This document shows positions 23,327-33,848 of a DNA stretch of 64,000 bases, in pieces. The translations under genes and the position numbers were made by a program. How positions within the stretch are numbered: the first letter of the stretch is position 1; each line of letters begins with the position of its first letter. The stretch comes from Eriocheir sinensis (taxonomy: Eukaryota; Arthropoda; Malacostraca; Decapoda; Varunidae), in contig NW_026112158.1 of assembly GCF_024679095.1 (NCBI RefSeq), positions 138,501-202,500 of the forward strand, written 5' to 3'. Below the pieces are notes generated by a model. It ran no database searches. It was not told the DNA's origin and worked only from the letters and a program-made list of their open reading frames with translations.

Positions 23327-24070
23327 TACATTCGCCTGGTGTGGCCTTTACGACTGCACCTGAAGCATTCCTTGTCCTTAAATGGGCACTCCGTTGCCTT
23401 GTGGTAACTACTGCCACACCGATTACAAGCTACACTACTACGTGCCCCCTCACGAGGCAAGTACTTGTTTTGCAGCCTGGCCTTGTCCCACCTGCTCGTT
23501 GGTTCTTTCTGGTCCCCGGGCTTCGTTCGCGGCGGCTCCACTCTGTTCACCTGGGCTTCTTTGTGCTCCCCTCCCAGTACCTTCGCCTCCGTGGTTGCTG
23601 CCTCCATCGATAATGCCAGTTTGCAAGCTTTGTCCCAAGTTAAGTCGTCGCCCTCTCGTAACAGCCTCCGCCGGATCCGTTCGCTCGACACTCCACCGAC
23701 GAATCTTTCTCGAAGCTGCTCTGTTAAGTTTGCCCCAAAGCTGCAGTTGGAAGCTTTCCTCTTCAGTTCTGCCACGTAACTGCTGATTGTTGAATTTGAT
23801 CCTTTCCACTACCACTGAAACTTTGGGCGCATAGTGCTGAGTAGCGAGACGAATCAATTCCTTCAGTGTCCTCTCAGAGGGTTTCCCCAGGGCGCACAGG
23901 TTCCTCAGTAATTGATACACCGTCGGGCCGCAGACAGTCAGGAACAACGCCCGTTTCCGATTCTCCTCGGTGATATTACTTACCTCCAGGAACTCTTCGA
24001 ACCTTTCTGTATAGGCCTCGAAATCTTCTCCCTCTGAGTACTGCTCCACCGCTCCAATTATTGCTGCCAT
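23326..24070 (-). pseudogene. Gypsy gag (left arm), frameshifted
   Basis: The first methionine codon that fits is 24070-24068 (MAAIIGAVEQYSEGEDFEAY). The frame gives a capsid-like region of the Ty3/Gypsy gag type (ALFLTVCGPTVYQLLRNL), then loses frame near 23780. It continues in another frame from 23775 to 23326 with NLTEQLRERFVGGV and a zinc knuckle of the CX2CX4HX4C type (CNRCGSSYHKATEC), followed by a partial second knuckle (CFRCSRKGH). Gag would package element RNA in a cytoplasmic particle. The break near 23780 is shared with the right arm, although a one-base gap there changes how it reads. Confidence 0.86.
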
Positions 24071-24124
24071 TCTCGTCCTCGGGGTTTCACTCGATTCCTT
24101 CAGAATCCCATCCTCGTCGCCACG

Positions 24125-24297
24125 TGTTGAGGAGTGAATGACACACACGAGGGAGCGGGGGTTGCGATGTATTCTATAAAGAGGCCAGACAGGGAATGTC
24201 CGATCCTCGAGCCTTGGCAGTACATGTATCCTCGGATTGCTGTTCCGAAGAGCTGCTCAGTGCTTCGGTGCCGCTGAGGTGTAATGACTATACAACA
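24125..24297 (-). repeat. Gypsy 5' LTR (left arm)
   Basis: 173 bp, TGTTG...CAACA ends, flanked outside by GCTGG. On the inner side the element-sense sequence starts CGTGGCGACGAGGATGG; TGGCGACGAGG is the likely primer-binding site, but I cannot name the tRNA. At several positions it differs from the 3' LTR, and the same differences are found between the two LTRs of the right-arm copy. Confidence 0.93.
24172..24180 (-). promoter_or_regulatory. Candidate TATA box in the Gypsy 5' LTR
   Basis: TTTATAGAA in element orientation, conserved in all four LTR copies (right-arm 5' LTR at 47156-47164). Position within the LTR is compatible with a promoter; no start site can be mapped from sequence alone. 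Confidence 0.45.
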
Positions 24298-26813
24298 GCT
24301 GGACTGCAGTAATCTGACACTGTAGAAAGGTGGCACTATCTGGCTCATTCATAGGGAATCAGAAGGTGTCATGTGCTGCAGAGAGGCTTGGAGGTGTTAT
24401 ACCTATGCTAGTGAAAGGCTGGACAGCACTAATCTGACCTGTAGGAAGGTGGCACTCTCTGGCTCAATGCTCAGGAAAAAGAAGGTGCCATGTGCTGCAA
24501 TGAGGCTTGGAGGTGTTATAACTATGCTAGTGATAGGCTAGACTGCACTATTCTGACCCTGTAAGAAGGTGAAGGTGTAGGAAAGTGGCACTCTCTGGCT
24601 CAGTGCTAGGGAATCAGAAGGTGCCATGTGCTGCAGAGAGGCTTGGTGGTGTTATATCTATGCTACTGAAATGCTGGACTGCACTAATCTAGCCCTGTAG
24701 GAAAGTGGCACGCTCAAGCTCAGTGCTAGGGAATCTGAGGGTGTCATGTGCTGCAGAGAGGCTTAGAGGTGTTATAACTATGATAGTGAACGACTGGACT
24801 GCACTAATCTGGCTCTCTAGGAAGGTGAAGTTGTAGGAAGGTGGCACTCCTTGGCTCAAAGGGAATCTAAAGGTCGTATATGCTGCAGAGAGGCTTAGAG
24901 GTGTTACAGCTATGCTAGTGAAAGGCTGGACTGCACTAATCTCTTGGAAGGTGAAGTTGTAGGAAGGTGGCACTCCTTGGCTCAAAGGGAATCTAAAGGT
25001 CGTATATGCTGCAGAGAGGATTGGAGGTGTTACAGCTATGCTAGTGAAAGGCTGGACTGCACTAATCTGACGAAGGTGAAGGTGTAGGAAGGTGGGACTC
25101 TCTGGCTTAGTGCTAGGGAATCAGAATGTGTCACGTGCTGCAGAGAGGCTTGGAAGTGTTATACTTATGCTGGTGAAAGGCTGGACTGTACTAATCTGAC
25201 CCTGTACGAAGGTGAAGATGTAGGAAGTTGGCACTGTCAAGCACTGTGCTAGGAAATCAAAATGTGTCATATGCGGCAGGGAGGCTTGGAGGTGATATAA
25301 CTATGCTAGTGAAAGGCTGGACTGCACTAATTTGTCCCTGTAGGAAGTTGCAGCTGTAGGAAGGTGGCACTCTCTGGCTCAGTGGTAGGGAATCAGAAGG
25401 TGTCATGTGCTGCAGAGAGGCTTGGAGGCGTTATAACTCTGCTAGTGAAAAGCTGAACTGCACTAATCTGTCCTTATAGGAAGGTGGCACTCTCTGGGTC
25501 AGTGCAAAGGAATCAGCAGTTGTCATGTGCTGCATAGAGGCTTTGAGGTGTTATAACTATGCTAGTGAACGGTTGGAATGCACTAATTTGACCCTGTAGG
25601 AGGGTGGCACTTTATGGCTTAGTGCTAGGGAGTCAGAAGGTGTCCTGTGCTGCAGAGAGGCTTGGAGGTGTTATAACTATGCTAGTGAAAAGCTGGACTG
25701 CACTAAGTTGACCCTGTTGGAATGTGCAACTGTAGGAGGGTGCCACTCTCTGGCTCAGTGTTAGGGAATCAGAAGATGTCATGTGCTGCAGAGAGGCTTG
25801 GAGGTGTTATAACTATGCTAGTGAAAGGCTGGACTTCAAAGCTGATCCTGCAGAAAGGCACCACTCTCAAGGTCAAGGCTAGGGAATCAAGAGGTGTCAT
25901 GTGCTGCAGAAAGGCTTGGAGGTGTAATAACTATGTTAGTGAAAGGCTAGACTGAACTAATCTGACCCTGAAAGAAGGTGGAGGTGTTGGAAGGTGGCAC
26001 TCTGCATCTGTGCTGGGAAATGAGAAGGTGTCTTGTGCTGCAGAGGAGCTTGTAGGAAGGTGAAGGCGTAGGAATGTGGCACTCTCTGGCTCAGTATTAG
26101 GGAATCAGAAGGTGTCATGTGCTTCAGAGAGAGGCATGGAGGCGTTATTCCTATGCTACTGAAAGGCTGGACTGCACTAATCTGACCCTGTAGGAAGGTG
26201 GCACTCCCTGGCTCCGTGCTAGGGAATCAGAAGCTGTCATGTGCTGCAGAGAGGCATGGAGGCGTTATTCCTATGCTACTGAAAGGCTGGACTGCACTAA
26301 TCTGACCCTGCAGGGAGGTTAAGGCTTTGGAAGGTGGTACTCTCAAGCTCTTTGATAGGGAATCAAAAGGTGTCATGTGCTGCAGAGAGGCTTGGAGGTG
26401 TTATAACTATACTAGTGATAGGCTGGACTGCACTAATCCGACACTTTAGAAAGGTGATGGTGTAGGAATGTGGCACTCGCTGGCTCAGTGGTAGGGGATC
26501 AGAAGGTGCCATGTTCTTCAGAGAGGCTCGGATGTGTTATAACTATGCTAGTGTAATCTGGACTGCACTGATCTGACCCTGTATGTAGGTGGCACTCTCT
26601 GGCTTAGGGCTAGTGAATCAGAAGGTGTCATGTGCTGTAGAGTGTCTTGGAGGTGGTATAACCATGCTAGTGAAAGGCTGGACTGCACTGATCTGATCCT
26701 GTTGGAAGGCGAAGGTGAAGGAAGGTGACACTCTCAAGCTCTGTGCTAGGGAATCATAAGGTTTCATGTACTGCAGAGAGGCTTGGAGGTGTTATAACTA
26801 TGCTAGTGTGTTG
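24298..26813 (+). repeat. 120/136-bp satellite array (block 5)
   Basis: Satellite resuming exactly after the Gypsy target duplication. A unit with the distinctive GGTCGTATATGCTGC piece is present twice in succession (about 24825-24940 and 24945-25060) but once in the mirrored array near 46460, a one-unit difference between arms. Another local duplication, GGCATGGAGGCGTTATTCC, is present at about 26130 and 26250. Confidence 0.92.
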
Positions 26814-26916
26814 CCTTCAGCTTCGATCCTCTGTTTTTAATATATTATTATTAAGTGAGTTTCATTGTTGTTAGGGTTACGCAATACAATGTTAAATTAT
26901 GATTAAGTTTATTCAC

Positions 26917-27110
26917 ATTCTGTTGGTGTATAATGGTAGCGAACCTATTCAAGTTAAGTAGCAATATTATTTACACTTTGTCATTCTGTTGGTAATGATA
27001 GCGAGCTTATTGAAGTTAATTAACAATGCTATTGACAACTCACTCTGTTGGTAATGGAAGCGAGCTTTCACCGAAGTACTCTACAATACTGATTAGAACT
27101 CGTCATTCCA
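26917..27110 (+). repeat. Three ~63-bp tandem repeats
   Basis: Units share CTGTTGGTAATGGTAGCGAGC (each copy slightly altered) followed by an AAGTTAA...CAAT stretch; they start near 26919, 26984 and 27045. Between-unit divergence is moderate, so the repeat is not recent. Confidence 0.75.
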
Positions 27111-27145
27111 GTCATTAGAAGGGCCTACCCATAACCGATAATTTC

Positions 27146-27655
<510 letters not shown>

Positions 27656-27910
27656 GAGTCCTGGCAATAGCTATCAAAAACTTCCCTAGTCAAATTTCTA
27701 TGGTGCAGAATTATACAAAAAAAATGTCTCTCTTCAACCAGCGATCGATATGTGTTCACAAAGATGAGCATGGGGGAAGGTATTGGTGTGGGGTTAAGAT
27801 ACCAAGGGGGTGATCATAAGCCCACACAAAAGGGGATGTTCACGTACTACATTGTGACACACAACAAGTGAGGTACCAGCTCAGTCAGTATGCTAGGGAA
27901 CTTGTGGGGG

Positions 27911-28260
27911 TGAGGTCGAGACGGTGTGTGTCAACTCAACTCTTTAAGTAACCTTAACATTGTATCAATATAACACTAACAAGCTTGGTGACTAGGAGCT
28001 GGGTTCAACGTATCAGTAGGGATGAGGTCGAGACGGTGTGTGTCAACTCGACTCTTTAAGTGACCTTAACATTGTATCAAAATAACACTAACAAGCTTGG
28101 TGACTAGGAGCTGGGTTCAACGTATCAGTAGGGATGAGGTCGAGACGGTGTGTCAACTAGACTCTTTAAGTAACCTTAACATTGTATCAATATAACACTA
28201 ACAAGCTTGGTGACTAGGAGCTGGGTTCAACGTATCAGTAGGGATGAGGTCGAGACGGTG
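27911..28260 (+). repeat. ~112-bp tandem repeat, three copies
   Basis: TGAGGTCGAGACGG starts at 27911, 28023, 28135 and 28245. Each unit contains AACACTAACAAGCTTGGTG and CTGGGTTCAACGTATCAGT. Units are almost identical, indicating recent amplification or homogenisation. Three copies are also present in the mirrored element at about 43345-43700. Confidence 0.92.
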
Positions 28261-28405
28261 AGTGATGGAGACTCTCACACAGTCGGCGTCATACCTCTTC
28301 CCACTGCCCGCGGGTAGCCAGAGGCTAGTGAACGCATTTATCGGTGGTTTAGTTAACATCCAATTGGCCTGCTCCGCCAGTTCAGAAAGAGTTTCGAAGC
28401 AAGGG

Positions 28406-28508
28406 AATCAGAATGTGTCATGTGCTGCAGAGAGACTTGGAGGTGTTTTAACTATGCTAGTGAAAGGCTTGACTGCACTAATCTGTCCCTGTAGGAAGGT
28501 GAAGATGT
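28406..28508 (+). repeat. 120/136-bp satellite, single unit
   Basis: One partial satellite unit left between the composite element and CR1-B, showing that both were inserted into the same array about 100 bp apart. Confidence 0.8.
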
Positions 28509-30052
28509 ACAAAGAACAAAAGGAAGAACAAATAACAGCAGACCTGATGGTTCTTACGAGGCTGTTTGTGACAAGCTACACTAACTATCTAATCAAAGGT
28601 GGAAGATGAAGGACAGCAAAGGCGAAGGCTCCTCCCCACCCCCCATCCCTCCAGCCAAAGCTGGCAGGAAAGGAAAAAGAATATTGCAGCATGGAAAAAC
28701 TGCATGGAAATTATGTAGGAAAGAGGAAAGAACTACCATTACTGCTACCACTAACTTTAAATTGTGATTTCTTCTTGTTCTATTTGATCGATCAATTGTA
28801 AAGTAATCTTCCGCATTAATATCACTGAATCCTTCAAACATTTTAAACACTTCTATTAGATCGCCTCGCATTCTTCGTTTTGATAGGCTGAATAAATTTA
28901 CTTCTTTAAGCCTTTGTTCATATGACAAATTTTTCAACCTAGAAATCATCTTTGTTACTCTTCGTTGAACCCGTTCCATCTTTTCTATGTCTTTTCTGTA
29001 ATTGTGAGACCAAAACTGTACACAGTACTCTAGACGGGGTCGAACCAACGAACTATACAGTTATAATTACTTTTTCCGTTATATTACTAAAGACTCGTCC
29101 GATGAAGCCAACCAATTTGTTTGCAGTTTTAAGTACCTCTGAACAATGCTGACCGGGCTTTAAATCGCTTGATATAGTGATTCCAAGGTCCTTTTCTTTA
29201 CTTACTGCAGAAAGTTGTTGGCCGAACGCGATTGTTATTTTTTTCCGATGTGCAACACTTTACATTTGTCAACGTTAAATTTCATTCGCCATTGATTGGC
29301 CCAACGTGCAAGTCGATCTAGATATGATTGTAAAGCTTCTTCGTCGAGTGTCGCAGTTACTTTACTAGCAAATTTTTGTATCATCAGCAAATTTTGATAC
29401 TTTGCAAGTGAGCCCATCATCGATATCATTAACATAAATTAAGAAGAGCATGGGGCCAAGCACTGATCCTTGAGGTACGCCGCTTCTGACATCGAGCCAG
29501 TTAGATGTAACACCGTTTAGAACTACTCTCTGTTTCCGCTCAGAGAGCCAGTCCACAAGCCAATTGTGAATGTTACCCGAGATACCGTGCGCCAATAGTT
29601 TGCTGAGCAATCGTTGCTGGGGGACCTTATCAAATGCCTTTTGAAAATCCAGATATATGATATCTACTGATCTGCTTTCATCGAACACCTAAAAAATATA
29701 ATGAAAACAATCAAGTAAGTTAGTTAAACACGAACATTTAATACGGAAGCCATGTTGCGAATTATTTATTATATTATTTTCTTCGAAGAATTTCACCATA
29801 TTGTCGCGAATGATAGTCTCCATTAACTTACACACAATCGATGTCAGGCTAATTGGTCGATAGTTTCCTGGATGAGACTTGTCCCTATTTTTGAAAATTG
29901 TTGTGGCATTTGCTAGTTTCCAATCAGACGGAACTTTTCCAGCTGTTAAAGATTTATTGAATATGATGGAGAGCGGTTTACAAATTTGATGTTTGATTTC
30001 TTTTAAGACCCTAGGGGTAATTTTGTCTGGACCAGGAGCTTTGATTACTTAA
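28509..30052 (-). mobile_element. CR1-like element CR1-B, 5'-truncated
   Basis: Minus-strand copy of a different CR1-like family from CR1-A. The reverse transcriptase and C-terminal region are present; the endonuclease is missing. At its 5' limit (30052) it abuts the poly-A end of Jk-5. Its 3' untranslated region is 28509-28790, with no clear terminal short repeat. The mirrored copy is 41580-43097. Confidence 0.85.
28790..30050 (-). pseudogene. CR1-B reverse transcriptase, broken
   Basis: Upstream part 30050-29689 on the minus strand reads through PGNYRPISLTS and NSQHGFR to a TAG just before VFDESRSVDIIYLDF; that stop is also in the right arm. The frame 29688-29365 contains DFQKAFDKVP, SGVPQGSVLGP and catalytic FADDTK. 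A frameshift follows, then 29435-29235 (RWANQWRMKFNVDKCKVLHIG) and 29048-28790 (MVRPRLEYCVQFWSHN, the C-terminal helix region). These motifs are typical of CR1-clade ORF2. Confidence 0.85.
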
Positions 30053-31970
30053 TTTTTTTTCAATTGTGCGTAAAATGTAAAAAAAAGCTCGCTAATCGCT
30101 GCTCCCCAAAAATTATCAAAATAGGTGGCCGAAAGAAAGGGCAGTTTCGGGGGGAGAGGTGTCCTGATACCCTCCACTTGAAAGAGTTCAAGTCGTAGGC
30201 AGGAGGAAATACAGATGAAGGAAGATTGTTCCAGAGTTTACCAGCGTGAAGGATGAAACAGTGAAGATGCTGGTTAATTCTTGCAATAGGGGTTTGGACA
30301 GTAGAGGGAGAAAGTCGTGTGCAGCGGGGCCGAGGGAAAGGGGGGTGGGGAGGCATGCAGCTAGTAAGTTCAGAAGAGCAGTCAGCGTGAAAATAGCTAC
30401 AGAAGATAGGAAGAGAGGCACCATCGCGACGGAATTAAAAAGGTAGAAGACTATCAGAATGAAGAAGGAAAACTGATGAGACGAAGAGCCTTAGACTCCA
30501 CTCTGTCCAGAAGAACTGTGTTAGTGGAGCCCCCCCCACACTTGAGATGCATACTCCATACGAGGGCGGACAAGGCCACTGTTTATGGATAGTAACTGTG
30601 CGAGGGAGAAGAACTGGCGGAGACGATACAGAACGCCCAACCTTGAGGAAGCTGATTTAGCGAGAGAGGAAATATGAAGTTTCCAGTTGAGATTTTGAGT
30701 TAAGGATAGACTGAGGACATTTAATGTTGAAGAAAGTGACAGCTGAGTATTATCGAAGAATTGGGGATAGGTGTTTGGAAGATTGTTTCGAGTTGATAAG
30801 GTGAGAAATTGAGTTTTTAAGGCACTGAAGGACACAAGGTTCCTTCTATCCCAATCGGAAATGATAGCAATGTCTGAGGTTTAACTGTTCTGCAGCCTCC
30901 AGTCTGGAGTCGTGTACTTCCTGTTGAGATGGCCTTCTATTGAAAGAAGTCGAATAATGCAAAGTGGAGTCGTCGGCGAATGAGTGGACAGGACAGTTTG
31001 TTATGGAAAGATTATTGATAAATAACAGGAAGAGAGTGGGTGATAGAACAGAGCCTTGTGGAACACCACTGTTGATAGGCTTAGGGGAAGAAGAGTGACC
31101 GTCTACCACCGCAGAGATAGAACGGCCGGAAAGGAAACTGGATATAAAGGAACAAAGGGAGGAATATAATCCTAAAGAGGGCAGTTTAGAAAGCAGAGAC
31201 TTTTGCCAGACTCTACCGAAAGCTTTAGATATGTCACCGAAACGGCTAAGAGAGGATGACCAAGAGTCAGTTAAGAGAGCAAGAAGATCGCCAGTATAAC
31301 GCTCATTGCGGAACCCATACTGGCGATCAGATAGAAGGTTAAAATTGGAAAGGTGCTTTTGAATAATCCGGTTAAGGATTGATTCAAAAGGTTTAGATAG
31401 ACAGGAAAATGAAGTAATAGGGCGGTAGTTTGAGGGATTGGAACGGTCACCATTCTTAGGCACAGGCTGTACAAAGCAAAACTTCAAGCAGGAAGGAAAG
31501 GTAGATGTTGACAGGCAGAGGCGAAAGAGTTTGACCAGGCAGGGTGTCATCACGGAGGCAAAGTTTTTAAGGACAATAGAAAGCATTCCATCAGGTCAAT
31601 TAGACTGCTGAGAGTTAAGGCCAGAGAGGGCATAGAAAACATCATTATGAAAAATCTTAATAATAGGTATAAAGGAGTCAGAGGGGGTATGAGTAGGAGG
31701 AATATGCCCAGAATCGTCCAGGGTGGAGTTCTTACAGAATGTGTGAGCAAAGAGTTCAGCCTTAGAGATAGACAAGACGGCAGTGCTCCCGTCAGGGTTA
31801 AGGAGAGGAGAGAAAGAGGAAGAAGTGAAATTGGTGATATTGCTGCTAGGTACCAGAAGTCAAGGGATGAATTAGAGAAAGCAAGGTGTTTACATTTCTA
31901 TTGATAAAAGTGGTTTTGGTAAGTCGGAGAATAGATTTGGCACGATACCGTGCTGAAATGTAAAGTTCAT
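30053..31970 (-). mobile_element. Jockey-like element Jk-5, 5'-truncated
   Basis: Starts with poly-T (30053-30060), the complement of the poly-A tail, and extends to about 31970, where satellite-like sequence returns. The 5' truncation point is within some 20 bp of that of Jk-3. It joins CR1-B on one side and satellite on the other, so it probably inserted at or next to the CR1-B truncation junction. Mirrored copy: 39690-41579. Confidence 0.87.
30188..31750 (-). pseudogene. Jk-5 reverse transcriptase, broken
   Basis: Minus strand 31586-30846 (246 codons) carries SNYRPITSFS, DRQYGFRN, SGVPQGSVLSP and catalytic FADD within SFADDSTLHYS. Upstream linker frame is 31750-31550. A frame change follows, then 30835-30521 (SLTQNLNWKLHISSL, RPRMEYASQVWGG), and the C-terminal part is at 30424-30060. 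A short deletion around the LDISKAF region removes part of the second palm motif (GDISKAFGRVW). It resembles Jk-3 throughout but has more substitutions. Confidence 0.83.
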
Positions 31971-32874
31971 GGTTAGTGAAAGTTAGTTAGTCAGTGAAAG
32001 GCTGCACTGCACTAATCTGACGCTGGAGGAAGGTAAAGGTGTAGAAAGGTGGCACTCTCATCCTCAGTCCTAGGGAATTAGTTGACATGTGCTGCAGAGA
32101 GGCGTGGAGGTGTTGTAAATATGCTAGTGAAAGGCTGGACTAAACTAATCTGACCGTGAAGGAAGATGGAGGTGTAGGAAGGTGGCACTCTTTGGATCAG
32201 TGCTACGGAATCAGAAGGTGTAATGTGCTTCAGAGAGGCGTGGAGGTGTTATAGTTATGCTAGTGAAAGGCTGGACTGCACTAATCTGTCGCTGTAGGAA
32301 GGTGAACGTGTAGGAAGGTGGCACTCTCTGGCTCAGTTCAAGGGAATTAGGTGTCATGTGCTTCAGAGCGGCTTGGAGGTGTTATAACCCTACTAGTGAA
32401 AAGCTGGACTGCACTTATCTGACCCTGTAACAAGATCCACCTGTAGGAAGGAGGCACTCTCTGGCTCAATGCTAGGGAATCAAAAGATGTCATGTACTTC
32501 AGAGAGGCGTGGAGGTGTTATAGTTATGCTAGTGAAAGGCTGGACTGCACTAATCTGTCGCTGTACGAAGGTGAACGTGTAGGAAGGTGGCACTCTCTGG
32601 CTCAGTTCAAGGGAATTAGGTGTCATGTGCTTCAGAGCGGCTTGGAGGTGTTATAACTATGCTAGTGAAAGGCTGGACTGCACTATTCTGACGTTGTAGA
32701 AAGATGAACGCGTAGGAAGGTGGCACTCTCTGGCTCAGTGCTAGGGAATCAGGTGTCATGTGCTGCAGGGAGGCTTGGAGGTGTTATAACTATGCTAGTG
32801 AAAGGCTGGGCTGCACCCATCTGACCTTGTAGGAAGATGAATGTGTTGGAAGGTGGCACTCTCTGTAACGACTT
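31971..32874 (+). repeat. 120/136-bp satellite array (block 6)
   Basis: Six to seven long units in plus orientation. Two adjacent units with TGTGCTTCAGAGCGGCTTGG and a CGCTGTA variant are near-identical, pointing to local duplication. The mirrored array is 38812-39689. Confidence 0.9.
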
Positions 32875-33848
32875 AAAAGCTAACTTTTCGGATGTCTCAT
32901 TCAATATAATAACGATAATAACAGCTGACTGGTCGCCCCCGCGCACTAATGATCGTGTCTGAAGTGTTGTACCAATAAAAATACGGACAAACAGCTGTTC
33001 CAGGGGGAAGGCGCCAATTAAAAACAAACAATGTGGCATTGAAGGCGATTATAGTATGCTACCTATTAAGTAATGCACACTTTCCGTCATTATTTCCTAC
33101 ATAGCTCATTCACATAGGTATACTAAATATAATCACATAAAACATTTCTTCTACAGTAAATTCATACAGGTAGGAATAAGTAATAACTTTCGTATCTGTG
33201 GCTTGGAGGGACGGGCGCGTCGTTCACCGTCACCCGCTGTTCCGCGAGCGTACACACCCGTCCCTCCAAGCCAAGGATACAAAACTTATTCCTTAATACA
33301 ATGATTCCTACCTGTATGAAGTTACTGTAGAAGATATTTTTTTATGTGATTATATTTAGTATGCCTATGTGAATGAGCTATGTAGGAAATAATGACGGAA
33401 AGTGTGCATTACTTAAAAGGTAGCATACTATAATCGCCTTCAATGCTACATTGCTTGTTTTGAAGGGCCGCCCGTTATCCCTTCAAAACTGGCATACTTA
33501 TTATTGTACTTTGTTTCTTAGGTGATGCCATTGATTGTTAAAGTAGAGTGCCGCCATTCAATTAAATTACGAATATTTTTTTAATCATAAAACTAGTCAG
33601 ATTATCTTAATTATGTATATTTGGTACGTGTCTTTGATACAACACATAACGTCATGAACAGCCAATCAGGTGAAGGGGGGTCGGAGCTTAGCCAGAATTG
33701 GGGAGGGGCTTTTCGGCGTAAATAATTATTATTGGCAAAGTAATTTGGACAGACTATAGCAGTAAAGTTAAAAGCTACTGCTAAAAGGAAAAGAGCTTCT
33801 AGCAGCACTTCTAAAAGTACTGCTAGGAGTATTTATTGATACCGCCCC
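32875..33848. mobile_element. Unclassified insertion carrying a foldback palindrome
   Basis: The satellite unit breaks at 32875 (TAACGACTTAAAAGC) and resumes at 33849. Inside are ~140 bp unique sequence, the foldback structure at 33018-33463, and ~385 bp AT-rich sequence. A small hairpin at 33799-33826 (CTAGCAG...CTGCTAG) lies near the right end. No protein-coding frame of note. The palindrome arms of the window end inside it, at about 33575; the rest has no counterpart in the right arm. Confidence 0.65.
33018..33463. repeat. Foldback inverted repeat, ~200-bp arms
   Basis: Left arm about 33018-33215, right arm about 33260-33463, loop ~45 bp and GC-rich (CACCGTCACCCGCTG). Arms share, in inverted orientation, ACACTTTCCGTCATTATTTCC, TAGCTCATTCACATAGG, ACAGGTAGGAAT and GGCTTGGAGGGACGGG. 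One arm carries about 14 extra bp (near ATCATTGTATTAAG). Such structures are typical of foldback transposons or long-hairpin MITEs. In the right arm only one arm of the hairpin and the loop survive (38440-38640). Confidence 0.88.

Larger units (their letters stand above)
19689..24297 (-). mobile_element. Ty3/Gypsy LTR retrotransposon, left-arm copy
   Basis: A complete 4.6-kb provirus-like element on the minus strand. The 5' LTR is 24125-24297 (173 bp) and the 3' LTR is 19689-19859 (171 bp). LTRs read TGTTGTA...CTCAACA in element orientation, and GCTGG flanks both sides (19684-19688 and 24298-24302) as a 5-bp target duplication. Internal order is gag, protease, reverse transcriptase, RNase H, integrase, which is the Ty3/Gypsy arrangement. 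There is no envelope-like frame. Frameshifts and stops show that it is inactive. Confidence 0.95.

Noticed and set aside
28262..28405. Exon of a host gene in the unique sequence next to the 112-bp repeats
   Set aside because: The open frame is short, passes into satellite, and the block is mirrored with its repeat neighbours as part of the composite element.
33599..33848. A small RNA gene or regulatory hairpin at 33799-33826
   Set aside because: The stem is only about ten pairs, in AT-rich transposon-like sequence; no promoter or flanking conservation can be seen.
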